Of a stretch of 64,000 nt of DNA, positions 1 through 10,411 are shown piece after piece. Position 1 is the stretch's first letter; every line of letters begins with the position of its first letter. The notes under the pieces were generated by a model. The model was not told where the DNA came from, made no database searches, and saw only the letters and a program-made list of their open reading frames with translations. The translations under genes were made by a program, and so were the position numbers. This stretch comes from Callosobruchus maculatus (Eukaryota; Arthropoda; Insecta; Coleoptera; Chrysomelidae). The stretch is from positions 14,340,001 through 14,404,000 of the forward strand of contig CATOUR010000008.1 in assembly GCA_951848785.1 (NCBI GenBank). The letters are read 5' to 3'.

Positions 1-174
1 TTAAGTTGTGTTCTTTACATTACTGTCACACTACACGTACTTGAACGAGTGTATGTATATATCCTTAATTATAAGCGTTTGTGGTGATTGTGATATGTAA
101 CTCTTGGTTGCTTTTTTGTTCGTTTTAGTATAAATACTGATACAACCTATATCACTCTGTGATCATTGAGAGCT
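1..174. other. AT-rich stretch without a recognised feature
   Basis: No supported reading frame or repeat is seen before the LINE-like 3' tail that begins near 175. Confidence 0.5.
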
Positions 175-286
175 AACAGGTTAGGTTGGAATGGTTGAGT
201 GGCAGAGCACTATAATGTAGTGAATGAACTCTGTTATTTGGAGTATAGCTGTATGCTTCAATAAAGACTATTATTATTATTCCGCA
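175..286 (+). repeat. 3' tail of an RTE-type LINE (tail only)
   Basis: The sequence starting with TTAGGTTGGAATGGTTGAGT and ending in an AATAAAG plus (ATT)n run matches the ends of the two RTE copies near 1194-1245 and 2690-2762. It is a severely 5'-truncated third member of the same family. Non-LTR elements commonly end in such simple-repeat tails and are truncated at the 5' side during insertion. Confidence 0.6.
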
Positions 287-408
287 TTTCTAAATTTTTC
301 TCGCATGGTTGTGGTAGCAACAAGTATCGGTTGTGCCAAGTCAAGGCCTGAACTATCATTCTGATTTGAGGAAGGGCCATACAATATTGCAGGTCTTCAG
401 AATTACAA
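279..408 (+). repeat. Dispersed repeat, partner of 39538-39677
   Basis: About 130 bp resemble 39538-39677 in the same orientation, sharing blocks such as GCATTTCTAA, TCGCATGGTTG and CAGGTCTTCAG. The copies differ by substitutions and small indels. No coding sense is apparent; the class is unknown. Confidence 0.6.
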
Positions 409-1245
409 AAAAGGCGATAATTTCATCCACATTTTAAAAAAGGGAAAGAAGAAACTGCAGAAACTATGGGGGCATAAGCATTTTGAGTGCTATAGCTAGA
501 TTATAAAGGCGGGTTTAAAGATGCAGATTGAAAAAAAAATTGACGAAGCGGAGGAGCAGGATGGATTTAGAGCTGGCAGTTCATGCACGGATGGTATTTT
601 AACTCTCAAAAATTTGATCGAGAAAAGAGTCGAGTGTGGGCGAAAAAGACATTTGCAAAAGACTTAAAATACTATGCCATTAAATAAGCTATAGCCAGCT
701 ATAGAGAGAAATCATATGCAGACCCTATATAAGTGCGCAGTAAAAAAACTTTACTGTGGATGTGAAAGCTACGTCAAAGTGGGCAGACAAATTTCGGAAA
801 CATTTAAGGTGTCCAAGGAACTAAGACAAGGATGCTACTTAGCCTCATTACTCTTCAAGGTATATATGGAAGAGCTTTGAAGAACTGGAAAAGTAAATGC
901 AGTGGAATGAGTTTGCCAATTGGGAATTTTATGCTCTATACCCTGCTCTTCTCAGATGATCAGGTTTTGATAACAGGATTGGGATGATGCTAGCTATAGC
1001 TATATGTTGAGGACGCTTAAGGAGGAGTTTGAAGAATTTGGCTTGGATATTAATATGGAAAAGACTGAATACATGTCTGTTGGAAGCACGATCAAACTGA
1101 TCTGGGCGCAACACTGCATCAAATTTAAATATCTAAGAGTAACTCTTTCTTCAAATGGTAGAAGCATAGATGACATCAACAAAATTGAACAGGAAGGTTA
1201 GAATGGTTGAGTGAAGGAGCACCAATGCATTGAACTATTATTATG
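409..1245 (+). pseudogene. RTE-type reverse transcriptase remnant, tandem copy 1
   Basis: Conceptual translation in shifting frames gives reverse-transcriptase fragments of the RTE type. The fingers region includes GFRAGSSCTDGILTLKNL near 570-620. The region after the catalytic site includes EEFEEFGLDINMEKTEYMSV at 1022-1081. The frame 1004-1201 is the longest surviving piece. Several frameshifts and stops (for example around 665) make it non-functional. The 3' end carries the GAATGGTTGAGTG tail shared with 175-286 and 2690-2762. It lies head-to-tail with a second copy at 1797-2765. An RTE clade assignment rests on motif style, not on a search. Confidence 0.75.
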
Positions 1246-1545
1246 CTTCCTGGCTGGGATATTGATCTAGATAAATCCTACCTACCGACCATCATAGTCT
1301 GACACATTTATCGCGATGTCACAATCGAGCAAAGTCCTACAATTTGAACCATTCACGCACTTTTCCGCACAAATATGCATCCTTGGATCACTAGTAGCTC
1401 AAACATCGCACAAAAGTGCTTCGTTTGATGCCATACCGGTTGACCGTGCACCGGCACCACATGGGGCGCCTGACAGGCTTCGCAGACTTGACTGAACCTC
1501 AAAAACCGAATTGCAAGACCTCACCCTCAAATTTAACCCATTTAA
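1246..1545. repeat. Downstream flank of tandem copy 1
   Basis: This non-coding flank, starting with TGATCTAGATAAATCCTACC at 1263, recurs at 2840-3148 with an offset of about 1577 bp. The partner has extra bases near 3085-3125. It shows that the duplicated unit includes DNA outside the LINE, so the two RTE copies arose by segmental duplication rather than two insertions. Confidence 0.8.
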
Positions 1546-1796
1546 ATGTTGTTTGACCTCACGAGCGACATGTGCAGGAGCTCTGTTGTGTTGATACTAC
1601 ATCTGCGTTCTAATATTTACAGGAACATACTCTAGCTCTAGCAGGCGTTGTAATCCATTTTGTAAACAACTGAAGTAGTTGTCTGATTTGAGGCGATTCT
1701 CCCAAATGAAAGTGTACGTGATAAGGATATAAGTCTTGCTCATATTCTTATGTAAAGACTTATGTATTTTGTACATCTTCTTTACTGAATTAGTTA

Positions 1797-2765
1797 GTAT
1801 GTAGACAATAGGATTAGGCTTGAAGAAGTATCAGATGCTATAAAACAAATAAAAAATGGTAAAACTCCTGGACTGGACCTGGAGGAATTAACATCGAACT
1901 AATAAAGGAGGGCATTCAGCTCTTACTAAGCTGCTCACAATTATCTTTAATGAGTGCCTCCAGGGTGCTGAACCCCCTTCATCAGACTGGAAAAAGGCGA
2001 TAGATTCATCCATATTTTATAAAAAGGAAAGAAGAGACTGCAGCAATTATAGAAGCATAAGCGTTTTGAGTACTGTAGCTAGAATATACGGGCAAGTGTT
2101 AAAGAGGCAAATTGAAAAAGAGTTTGACGAAGCGAAAGGGCAGAATGGATTTAGAGCTGATAGATCATGTACAGATGGTATTTAGCTCTCAAAAATTTGA
2201 TTGCCAAAAGAGTTGAGCGTGAGCGAGAAAGACATTTAGACATTTAGTATTCGTTGATTTGCAAAAGGCCTATAATACTGTGCTATTGGATAAACTATGG
2301 CCAGCTATAGAGAGAAATCATATCAGCAGGCCCTATATAAATGCAGAGTCAAACAACTTTTCTGTGGATGCGAGAGGTACGCCAAAGTGGGCAGACAAAT
2401 TTGGAAACTCTTAAGGTATGTATTGAAGAAGCTTTGAAGAAGTGGAAAAGGAAATGCAGTGGAATGAGTTTGCCAATTGGGGATTTGTTGCTCTATACTT
2501 TGCTCTTCGCAGATGATCAGGTTTTGAAGAGACCGTAATAATGCTACCTATACTATAGGTATGTTAAGGGTACTTAAGGAGGAGTTTGAAGAATTTGGCT
2601 TGAATATTAATGCGGAAAAGACTGATATCTAGGAGTAACTCTTTTTTTAAATGGTAGAAGCACAGATGGCATCAACAAAATTCGGCAGGGAAGGCTAGAA
2701 TGGTTGAGTGGAAGAGTATCAATGTATTGAACTCCTTAATTTGGGGTATATCTCTGTTAAAAACT
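1797..2765 (+). pseudogene. RTE-type reverse transcriptase remnant, tandem copy 2
   Basis: This copy reaches further 5' than copy 1. It starts with the RT thumbprint EEVSDAIKQIKNGKTPG near 1820-1870. Then come IIFNECLQGAEPPSDWKK, the block DCSNYRSISVLSTVARIYG and NGFRADRSCTDGI near 2140-2180. The catalytic palm motif reads LLFADDQV at about 2500-2523, in the open frame 2341-2538. Frameshifts occur near 1880 and 2180, and a short insertion or duplication is present near 2235. No endonuclease domain is visible, so the element is 5'-truncated. The end at 2690-2762 matches the shared 3' tail. The RTE family provides RT for target-primed reverse transcription; this copy is inert. Confidence 0.8.
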
Positions 2766-2837
2766 ATTATTACTCTTATAAAATAAAATTTTGAACACTC
2801 AAACAAGGTTCTTTTTCCTGCCTGGACTTATTGTGTT

Positions 2838-3148
2838 ATTGATCTAGATAAATCCTACCTACCATTCATCATAGTTTGACACATTTATCGCGATGTCACA
2901 ATCGAGCAAAGTCCTACAATCTGAACCATTCACCCACTTTTCCGCACAAATATGCATCCTTGGAACACTACTGGCCTAAAAGTGCTTCGTTTGAAGCCAT
3001 ACCGGTTGACCGTGCACCGGCACTGCATGGGGTGCAAGCGGCAAGCCTGACAGGCTTCGCGGACTTGACTGAACCTCAAAAACCGTCGCCGTTACCCGTC
3101 CTCTACCGCCTAATTACCCGACCTCGCCCTCTAATTTAACCCATTTAA
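2838..3148. repeat. Downstream flank of tandem copy 2
   Basis: Closely matches 1261-1545. The match ends near the sequence AATTTAACCCATTTAA shared by both copies, which gives an approximate right edge of the duplicated segment. Open frames here are incidental. Confidence 0.8.
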
Positions 3149-3289
3149 CTGGCCTATCGTTACCCTGAATCACTAAAGACTTTAGCGTCAATTAGTGGTC
3201 CCCCCCTTCCTCGTGCCGTAGCTCTGACTCACCTAGATTGTTAAGCATGATCCACAGCACCACGCACTACACTGTTTATTTAATGAGTA

Positions 3290-3520
3290 CTGATTTCGGA
3301 CTGAATTGCCGTCCGGGCCGCGCTCCGGCCGGATCGAACCGGCGGGGGAGGGGGCCAATGGGAAGGCCCGCGCGCTCCGAGGTGGGCGGGGCGAGCCGGC
3401 ACGCCGGCAGCGGATTGGTGGACGCGAGTGGACGCTCCTCTTCCGGCGAATAGGCCTCGGGCCTTTGTCTGAGTTCGGAATGCACAGGCGGGTGGCCTGG
3501 GGTAATTAGTTTCCTTGTCT
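3290..3520. promoter_or_regulatory. GC island with GC box and CCAAT boxes
   Basis: A sharply bounded GC- and CpG-rich block in an AT-rich setting. It holds GGGCGGGGC near 3384, GGCCAATGGG near 3353 and an inverted CCAAT (ATTGG) near 3414. These match vertebrate-style promoter elements by sequence only. No credible gene is attached on either strand. The 140-codon open frame spanning 3276-3698 on the minus strand looks like a by-product of base composition. Confidence 0.35.
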
Positions 3521-3654
3521 GACGATGCGTTTTCGTAGATGGAATAGAAGCATTGTGACTGAGGTGGTTTTTCTTGGAAGCTGCACGAATATTGCCATAG
3601 GCGGTCTGCGAGGTTTGAGGTGTTACGTCAGCAGATCTGGGAAGCTCTTTTTTT

Positions 3655-3795
3655 ACAGCTGAGCAGATTGCGTTGGCAGAGCCCAAATACCAGAGCACCG
3701 CGGCTGCTGTGAAAAGGTTATGTTAGAGGAAGTCTGTTAACGCGGTGTGCGTCCCTGGCAGTCCATTCCAAGCCTTGGACAGTAGCGTAATTTCA
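3655..3795 (-). pseudogene. CR1/Jockey-type LINE C-terminal scrap
   Basis: Read on the minus strand this encodes AWNGLPGTHTALTDFL followed by FTAAAVLWYLG. It resembles the same C-terminal block at 5515-5645 (minus) and 31500-31650 (plus). In such LINEs this region follows the reverse transcriptase. It is too short and frameshifted to be functional. Confidence 0.5.
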
Positions 3796-3862
3796 AATTC
3801 GGAGGCCCCCCCGCAAGAAATTTTCCGTAGCTTTTCTTTTCATAATATATTATGTATTTATA

Positions 3863-4227
3863 CAGGGTGAGCCCTAAGTTAAAATCAACATCTTTCTCGA
3901 ATAACTTTTTTTCCCGAAAACTGAAAAATAAGTGAGATACAGAATCAAATCACCTAGCCTGTTTTGTCACATTTAGTATTTACCAACTTAAAATCAACAA
4001 GAATGAACAGAAAGTGACTACTGCACTATTGACAGGTGCAATGCCTAATCGATAAGACAAATATCGGAGCAAAAAACTATAGATAAACAGACTAGGTTCC
4101 TTGATACACAAGCCCAGATTGACATTTTGTATCTCGTTTATTTTTCAGTTTTCTGAAAAGTTATTTGAAAAAGTAGTTTATTTCAAGGACTTCTATAAAC
4201 AGTTAAAAAAGTTATCAACTCACCCTG
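3863..4227. mobile_element. 365-bp palindromic MITE with TA target duplication
   Basis: Ends CAGGGTGAG / CTCACCCTG are flanked by TA at 3861-3862 and 4228-4229. The inverted match extends well inwards: CTGAAAAATAA with GAGATACA on the left answers TATTTTTCAG with TGTATCTC on the right. There is no coding capacity. TA duplications are the hallmark of Tc1/mariner-superfamily transposition, which is the likely source of the transposase. Confidence 0.8.
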
Positions 4228-4452
4228 TATATATTAAAGAGAAAATATTGGAGTAGTGGCCAAAATTTTGAAAATAAACACGGGTCACTACATAAAGGAG
4301 ACTAATGGCTATGGCGTTAACTGTCAAGCTTTCGGCAATTCTTATTGCCAGCTTCAGGGCTTAACGTTGAGGTTTGCTCACAAAAACAGCAATGTGAATC
4401 GAGTCGCAGGCTTTAAAATACAATTCTAGAAACAAAAAACGTTAAAAAAATG

Positions 4453-4710
4453 TAGGCTAATTTAACTGGGTGTCTTCCACAACACAGGTCACACAAACAA
4501 CCAACACAAAATATGTAGGGGAAAAATACAAACTAAACAACGACCTTATATGTTTTAATCACCCGAGAAGTTACAAAATTCGTGGTATGAAAACACAGAA
4601 TTTGTGATTTTATTTTTTTAGAAGGTCGTTGTTTAGTTTGTATTTTATACGAATGGGTTAGTTGTTAATGTGACCTATATGTTGTGGAAGACAGCGAATT
4701 AAGTTAGCCA
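4453..4710. mobile_element. 258-bp hairpin MITE
   Basis: Arms of about 100 bp are inverted copies. Both contain GTCTTCCACAACA, AGGTCACA and a shared block ATACAAACTAAACAACGACC. The loop lies around 4560-4610. The outer edge and target duplication are not clear. Confidence 0.7.
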
Positions 4711-4924
4711 AAAAATTTCTGACGTATATATGCTGTCTTCCCGTGTTTTTTCATTTACCGCGGATTCTCGGCCGATTTTTAGGGTTTAGTTTATAATTCA
4801 ATACTGTCCCACTTTTTCACTGATGGGTATGCAACTTGGGGTTCATAGGTTGAAGTATCATTTGTAAAACATACAAGGAAAGTGACCTTTAATTTAGTAC
4901 TTTTTTGTTGCACAAACGATGGTG

Positions 4925-5045
4925 GTTGAGGAGCCTGGGCCTCGAGGATTACGGAGCCCCCAAAACCCTGGGGCCCCCCCCGCAGCTGCGGGCCCTTAGT
5001 TACGCCACTGGCCTTGGACACCCTTTTTTTTAGGGGGACGTTGCC
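4925..5045 (-). repeat. G/C-tract repeat with a CAGTGGCGTAACTA end
   Basis: Read on the minus strand it starts CCAGTGGCGTAACTAAGGG and then runs into G and C tracts. Similar starts occur at 11015 (minus, GGCGTAGTTAGG) and 49748 (plus, AGGCCCGTAGCCAGG). This motif is typical of the tip of widespread insect non-autonomous elements, but no matching second end was found. Confidence 0.4.
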
Positions 5046-5219
5046 GGCGCTCTGGGCTAACCGGAGCAAGTGGTCCCCCAGAAACTGCGAATGCCCGGTA
5101 CCTTCTCTTCAGATATAATATATCTTCAAGAGCAACTGCATTTGATTTTGTCTAACCTTTTGATCTTCTTCTTGACCCTATATCTCCCGTGTCCCGTAAG
5201 GATTAGGGGTTCGGGTTAT

Positions 5220-5512
5220 TGAGGAACTTCTTCTCGTTGTTGACGCTTCAGTGCAATTTCATCTCGCTCTTTTTGCTGCATTATCAATGATCACTGATGT
5301 CAAGACACCCCAGCTCTGTTTTTTAGACGTCCTCTCTATTATAATATTCTCGGGTGTTAAAACTTGTTGAAACTTATTAAAGCCTTTATATCTAGCGACT
5401 TTCCATCTCTGACAGTGGAAAACGATATGCTCAACAGTATCTGTCTCGCGACAATTCAACAGTCGTCGCTTTGATCTTTGCCAATGCGTTTTGTGTAGAC
5501 TCGGAACGAAAT
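5220..5512 (-). pseudogene. I/R1-type retrotransposon C-terminus (zinc-knuckle region)
   Basis: The minus strand encodes CRETDTVEHIVFHCQRW followed by QQVLTPENIII. This is the Cys-His zinc-knuckle region that ends the ORF2 protein of I/R1-group non-LTR elements, after RT and RNase H. The upstream Cys pair is only partly preserved. The open part is 5259-5459; reading continues past it into EIALKRQQREEVP before a stop near 5220. The element is truncated on its 5' side, near the adjoining CR1 scrap. Confidence 0.6.
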
Positions 5513-5514
5513 GT

Positions 5515-5645
5515 GGGTAAAGCCTAAATACCAGAGTCTCACGGCTGCTGTGAAAAGTTTATGTTAACACGGGACTTAAATAGAGCAACACTCTTAGGCC
5601 CAATAAATGCATCTCCTGGAAGTCTATTCAAAGCCTTGTACTGCT
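5515..5645 (-). pseudogene. CR1/Jockey-type LINE C-terminal scrap
   Basis: The minus strand encodes LPGDAFIGPKSVALFKSRVN, the conserved C-terminal block of this LINE family, also seen at 3655-3795 and 31500-31650. It is only the terminal part. Confidence 0.5.
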
Positions 5646-5649
5646 CGGT

Positions 5650-6720
5650 TCATGATGTACGAAGAGCTACCGCTTAGGACGGTAGGAAGGACATGGGGAT
5701 TAAACTCCAGCATCCTGCAGTAGAGATACACTGCCATCATAAGACCCCGAATACAATAGGGCTCGGTGGTCTGGTAGCCTTTTGTGCAGAAATCCACAGT
5801 GACCTGAAGTCTAGGACGGATACAAAGGCTTGCCTGTGTTAGTGTCACAGATGCAATGAGGACGACTCCAACTGCAGCACTGGAGGTTCTGCTCGGACTG
5901 CCGACGGTAACATCCTGGATTAGGATGACAGCGGTGGCAGCACATCTGAGAATGCGTGACTTTGGCAACTGGCAGATAACGGGAGAGGCGTACAAGATTG
6001 TCGAGGCAAACCGCCTACCAAGGTTGGATAAATCTTTCACTCTTACCATTCTCAATATCGAGGAGTGGAAAAGAGGGGAGATTCAGTTTCCCGAAGAGGC
6101 ATTGGTATGCTTCACGTATGGCTCTAGTTTACGTAACGGACAGGCCTCAGGGGCAGGGTTGTATGTAGAAAGTCGAGGAGCACGGGAGAATTACTCTTTA
6201 AGTACGTATACCAGGATTTTCGAAGCAGAAGTATGTGCAATACTCTCTGCCGCATGCAATAACGAGATGAGAAAGGGAACAGAGCAGAAGGTTTACATCT
6301 GCTCTGACAGTCAGGTGGCTCTGAAAGCCATCCGCAGGCCCAGAACTAGGGCATTCCTGATTCGGCAGTGCGCGGAGAAACTGGAAGAGCTGTGAGTATT
6401 GGGTCATATGAACGTTCCTGGTAATGAGGAAGCCAATAGGTTGGCCAGACACGGCACCGGGAGACCTTTTGTTGGCCCAGAGCCTTAAAAAGTGGGTAAA
6501 CGATACCATAGATGAACAGTGGAGGCAAAGTGAGGGACGCAAGCAGGCCAAGGATTTTATAGCCGGACTGAACACATCTAGGTCAGCATGGCTATGGAAC
6601 CAAGGCCGATGGGCCATCGGAAACCTCGTGGGTGTTCTGACAGGGTACGTCAGGTAGTGTAGTAGTCACTTTCTATTTATCATAGTTGATTTTAAATTGG
6701 TGAATCCTAAAAGCATAAAC
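5650..6720 (+). pseudogene. I/R1-type ORF2 C-terminal half with a dead RNase H
   Basis: The main open frame 5856-6395 (179 codons) carries RNase H motifs. The first motif reads FTYGSSLRN at residues 86-94, so the catalytic Asp expected in T-D-G-S is Tyr88. The second is FEAEVCAIL with Glu125 and the third ICSDSQVALKAI with Asp151. The fourth continues after a stop near 6393 as GHMNVPGNEEANRLA, where the expected Asp of E-A-D is Asn. FVGPEP follows, a hallmark shared with 40829-41926 and 32816-33001. A frameshift near 6480 moves the C-terminal part to the frame ending at 6657. Upstream, 5650-5855 holds the end of the RT domain with two stops. Two lost catalytic residues plus stops and shifts make this a relic. 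Confidence 0.8.
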
Positions 6721-6822
6721 AGACTAGAGTTGTGTGAAGCTAGTGAGCTGAAAATGTTGAAACAGTCCCATACTAGTCTCAAGAATACAAGGCCTTTAAA
6801 GTAGCCAGGGAGGTTAAGGGGT

Positions 6823-7052
6823 TCACAATAGTTCTGCTACAGTATCTATCAAGTTCCAGCTTTGCCCAATCTGTGATACCACATATTTCAGCCTGGAAGA
6901 CTGTACACTATTGTCTGAGGCTATGGCCCAGAGCTCCATCTTGAGAAATTTGATGTACATCCCAACACCGCACGATTGTTTGCAACTATGGACGAGGGAG
7001 GGGGGAGAATTCTCAAGAGAATCATTCAATAACCTATATAGTTTCATGAGTA
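6823..7052 (-). pseudogene. Possible RNase H scrap of another retrotransposon
   Basis: The minus-strand frame 6823-7068 contains CGVGMYIKFLKMELWAIASD followed by SVQSSRLKYVVSQIG. This resembles the stretch between RNase H motifs one and two (a G-x-G-x-Y strand, then a degraded FQAE-Y-AI). The alignment is by eye and weak. The frame runs into the palindromic element that starts at 7053. Confidence 0.35.
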
Positions 7053-7591
7053 CCGGGTGTTTCCTCATACTTCGCCACCCCTCATATCTTTTTTCTTGAA
7101 GAAATGTTTTTATATGAAAGTTTTATACTTTTCTCTTTTAATTTATAACTTGATACGATCAAAAAGAAAAAATAATAAAAAATTCCGTTTTTCGTATTAA
7201 GTTGTCTTTTTTGAATGGGACACCCTGTATATTGTATCACGGAAAGAAATATATTTTTCACTTGTGTTTAAAAATGTAGGGTTTGTGCACCTTTATATTG
7301 GAAGGTTTTTAAAATATTTAACTTCAAACTAAAACAATAAATAATAAAATCCACTATAGCCCATGGTGACCGAAAGACAATTACTAATAATTACAATGTT
7401 TGTGTCATTCTGACATTTTGCAGAGGTAAAAAGCATCGCTTTCTTTACAAGTGCAAATAACTTCCAGTTTTATTGTAACTTGTCAAATTCTGAATGTCAA
7501 GAAAAAACTATAAAACGTTCATATAAAACTTTTTTCTATCTCTTCAAATAAAAAAGAGAAGAGGGGTGGCGAAGTATGAGAAGGCACCCGG
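7053..7591. mobile_element. 539-bp palindromic element, ends CCGGGTG, TA duplication
   Basis: Left end CCGGGTGTTTCCTCATACTT and right end (inverted) CCGGGTGCCTTCTCATACTT are flanked by TA at 7051-7052 and 7592-7593. The arms share the block CTTCGCCACCCCTC and then AAGTTTTAT. The middle contains GGGACACCCTGTATA near 7218, an internal end of the related CAGGGTGTCCC class. No coding sense is seen. Confidence 0.75.
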
Positions 7592-7599
7592 TATATAGG

Positions 7600-8550
7600 T
7601 GTTCAAACCCTCCGATGTAAAAACAGGGCACCTACCTGTTTAAAGTATTTTGCATTATTGTTTTCTATTTTATTACTACTATTAACATTTAGATATTCTG
7701 GTGATATCAATTTGCTGCATCAATTTCGCTGTTGTTATTCATACGGCACAGTTTCATTAATTTTATTGATCTAACGGCTTGATGTTCTAAAACCACCAAT
7801 TCTCTAATCGACTACTAATTTTATCATATATTCGATAATAATATCTCAGATATAAATTCACTCAATGGATTACTCAATTAATGAATGTCTAAGAATCTAG
7901 ATGAAATGAATACACATAACTCACTACGTAGAGATATTTATATGTAATTTTAAATTATTTAGTATATTAACTACTTTAATTAACTAATGAGTATCTTATA
8001 CTTCATATTTGGGCAGATAGCTATAATATACACATGTGTAATTGAATAATTAAGTAACAAGTTATTAAAATTAGTAGCACATTATATACGATGTCTAAAT
8101 TTATATTTTGTCCATTAAATTTTGTATCTATTATAAATTATGTAGATGGCTTTGGAAAATGAAGAGATATAAATAGATGGCTAGAATTATGATTGTTGTC
8201 CTTTTCGTGTAGTATAATCTAGTTCTGGCAATCAGTATCTGGAAAGTCCAATTTCTTCGACAAAATGTATACCAAAAAATAATTAAATTGGCTAAAGTAA
8301 TAAATTCCTTACTTATATGGGGAGATATACTTCATCTAACAATTATCGATCACTTTCTCTATTAAGATATCTCGAAAGGTTTGGAGGGCTGTGTTAACAG
8401 AAGACTATGTCTTAATACTAATTGTTGATGTAGTAGTAGTGTTGTATAGTTTATTTTCGAAAGGGCTTGAAGGTTTTGAATAATAAAGAACCATTTATTT
8501 TATTTAGTTCTTTTCAGTGTATGCTGTATATTCATATTAAAGTATATCTC
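7600..8550. other. AT-rich DNA without a recognised gene
   Basis: No supported coding frame, RNA gene or clear repeat was found in this stretch. Confidence 0.5.
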
Positions 8551-8554
8551 TACT

Positions 8555-8960
8555 TAAAACTTATTAAGAAATATCGAGGTTTCTATTGCTTGTTAAGATT
8601 TTGGGAATGAGATCATTAAAAAATAATACCATAATCATATTTATATTATTTTGCACTAAAAGCCTATGTACACTTTTTTTAAATCATTTTTTTTAGAAAA
8701 GACCTAGGTGTTCATTTTTTCTTTAAAAACATGTTTTATGAAGACATAAATCTTTACTTACAACTTATTAAGAAATATCGAAGTTTCTATTGCTTGTTAA
8801 GATTTTGCTAATGATATCATTAAAAAAAATACCACAATCATATTTTATTATTTTGAACCACAAGTCTATACTTTATTTAAATCTTTTTTTAGAAAAAACC
8901 TAGGTGTTCGTTTGTTCTTCAAAAAACATGTTTTATGAATACATAAATCTTTTTTTTATC
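8555..8960. repeat. Tandem duplication, two units of about 204 bp
   Basis: Units begin with TTATTAAGAAATATCG at 8561 and 8765. Both contain CTATTGCTTGTTAAGATTTT, CCTAGGTGTTC and ACATGTTTTATGAA in the same order. Divergence is modest, with small indels. No coding sense is visible. Confidence 0.8.
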
Positions 8961-9440
8961 TAATCTGCATCACTACCAAGACTATTCCTTTTCGCTGTTA
9001 CTCAGAAAACTATCAACCTTAGTAGGCAGCTGAAGAGTTAATTGAAAATAAAAAGCAAACGCTATGTTTATACTTAAAAAGCTTTCCTATCTTCATGCTC
9101 AACGCACTCCAATGCGATATAACTCTGTTTCATCCTCTCAAATAGAAATTCCTGTAGGTTGTATCGATTTAAAAAAGCCTTGATGGCTGCTGTGGAAGCA
9201 AGCGCGGCAAAATGCAATATGCGTAGCTAAATGATTTGATTTAGGGGTTTGATTTGTTAAGACACGCAGCTTTCATAAATAAATGAAGTTCCTGAGACAT
9301 ATTGTTTATCTGGTCAATCATGGCCGACTTTACTCACTAGGCCGGAGCGTTGAAATATGGCAACACTGGATATCGGGCCGAGCTTTTGTTTGTTGTTAAG
9401 TCATTAGTGTAATTTTCCAGAGTGAAAAATAAGATTGGAA

Positions 9441-10134
9441 GGTGATTTTTAATGTGTTTCTAATTATTTACCTGCACAAACGAAACTATAAAGATGAAAA
9501 GATGCCTGCAAAGTGTGTAGTACCAGGTTGCAATAGCAATTGTGCCTCCAATCAAGGACATACCAACATAACCTTCCATAGTAACAACGAAGACTGGAAG
9601 GTGATTTTTAATGTGTTTCTAATTGTTTACCTGCACAAACGAAACTATAAAGATAAAAAGATGCCTGCAAAGTGTGTAGTACCAGGTTGCAATAGCAATT
9701 GTTCCTCCAATCAAGGACATACCAACATAACCTTCCATAGTAACAACGAAGAGTGGAAGGTGATTTTTAATGTGTTTCTAATTATTTACCTGCATAAACG
9801 AAATTATAAAGATGAAAAGATGCCTGCAAAGTGTGTAGTACCAGGTTGCAATAGCAACTGTGCCTCCAATCAAGGACATACCAACATAACCTTCCATAGT
9901 AACAACGAAGAGTAGAAGGTGATTTTTAATGTGTTTCTAATTATTTACCGGCACAAACGAAACTATAAAGATAAAAAGATGCCTGCAAAGTGTTTAGTAC
10001 CAGGTTGCAATAGCAATTGTGCCTCCAATCAAGGACATACCAACATAACCTTCCATAGTAACAACGAAGTGTGGAAGGTGATTTTTAATGTGTTTCTAAT
10101 TATTTACCTGCACAAACGAAACTATAAAGGATAA
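9441..10134 (+). repeat. 159-bp tandem repeat of a THAP-type zinc-finger exon
   Basis: Unit starts (GGTGATTTTTAATGTG) fall at 9441, 9600, 9759, 9918 and 10077, an exact 159-bp period. This gives four full units and a partial fifth. Because 159 is 53 codons the reading frame is kept across units. The frame 9442-9915 is interrupted by a single TGG-to-TAG change at 9913-9915, then continues 9919-10134. Each unit encodes MPAKCVVPGCNSNCAS and then ITFHSNNEEWK. The Cys-x4-Cys start and the FH pair match the first half of a C2CH THAP domain. The exon-like part ends AAG followed by GTGATT, a possible splice donor. Each unit may therefore be a 5' exon plus the start of its intron. Confidence 0.75.
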
Positions 10135-10225
10135 GACCTACTTTAAACCACAATGTGGTACCAACAATGTTTTCTGGACCTCCCAAATATCACAGAAAAA
10201 GACAGTTAATAGAACTCATCTGGGC

Positions 10226-10411
10226 ATGCCAACGAGGGCATGCATCTGGGCATACCTACGAGAAGATTTGATAGTGAAAGAATGGCTTCACAGAGACCTA
10301 ATAGTGAATTTTTCTAGCTCAAGTGACAATTTACAAAGTAAATTGAGTGTTCATTTAAGTGGAAGTGGAAGTGGCAGCAGGAAGCAGGTTGCGTTTATTT
10401 TTATTTTGTAG
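10226..10411 (+). other. Short open frame inside the THAP element
   Basis: A 61-codon frame ending with a Ser/Gly-rich stretch lies between the tandem array and the right inverted repeat. It could be leftover transposase-gene sequence, but no family is recognised and it may be chance. Confidence 0.2.

Noticed and set aside
3276..3698. 140-codon minus-strand open frame over the GC island
   Set aside because: Pro/Arg/Ala-rich composition follows the GC content. The opposite strand is also open, and no domain is recognised.
6198..6617. 139-codon minus-strand frame
   Set aside because: Shadow of the RNase H region on the plus strand.
9441..10134. CRISPR array or satellite DNA
   Set aside because: Units are contiguous, without spacers, and encode a THAP-like domain. 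The context is a eukaryotic TIR element.
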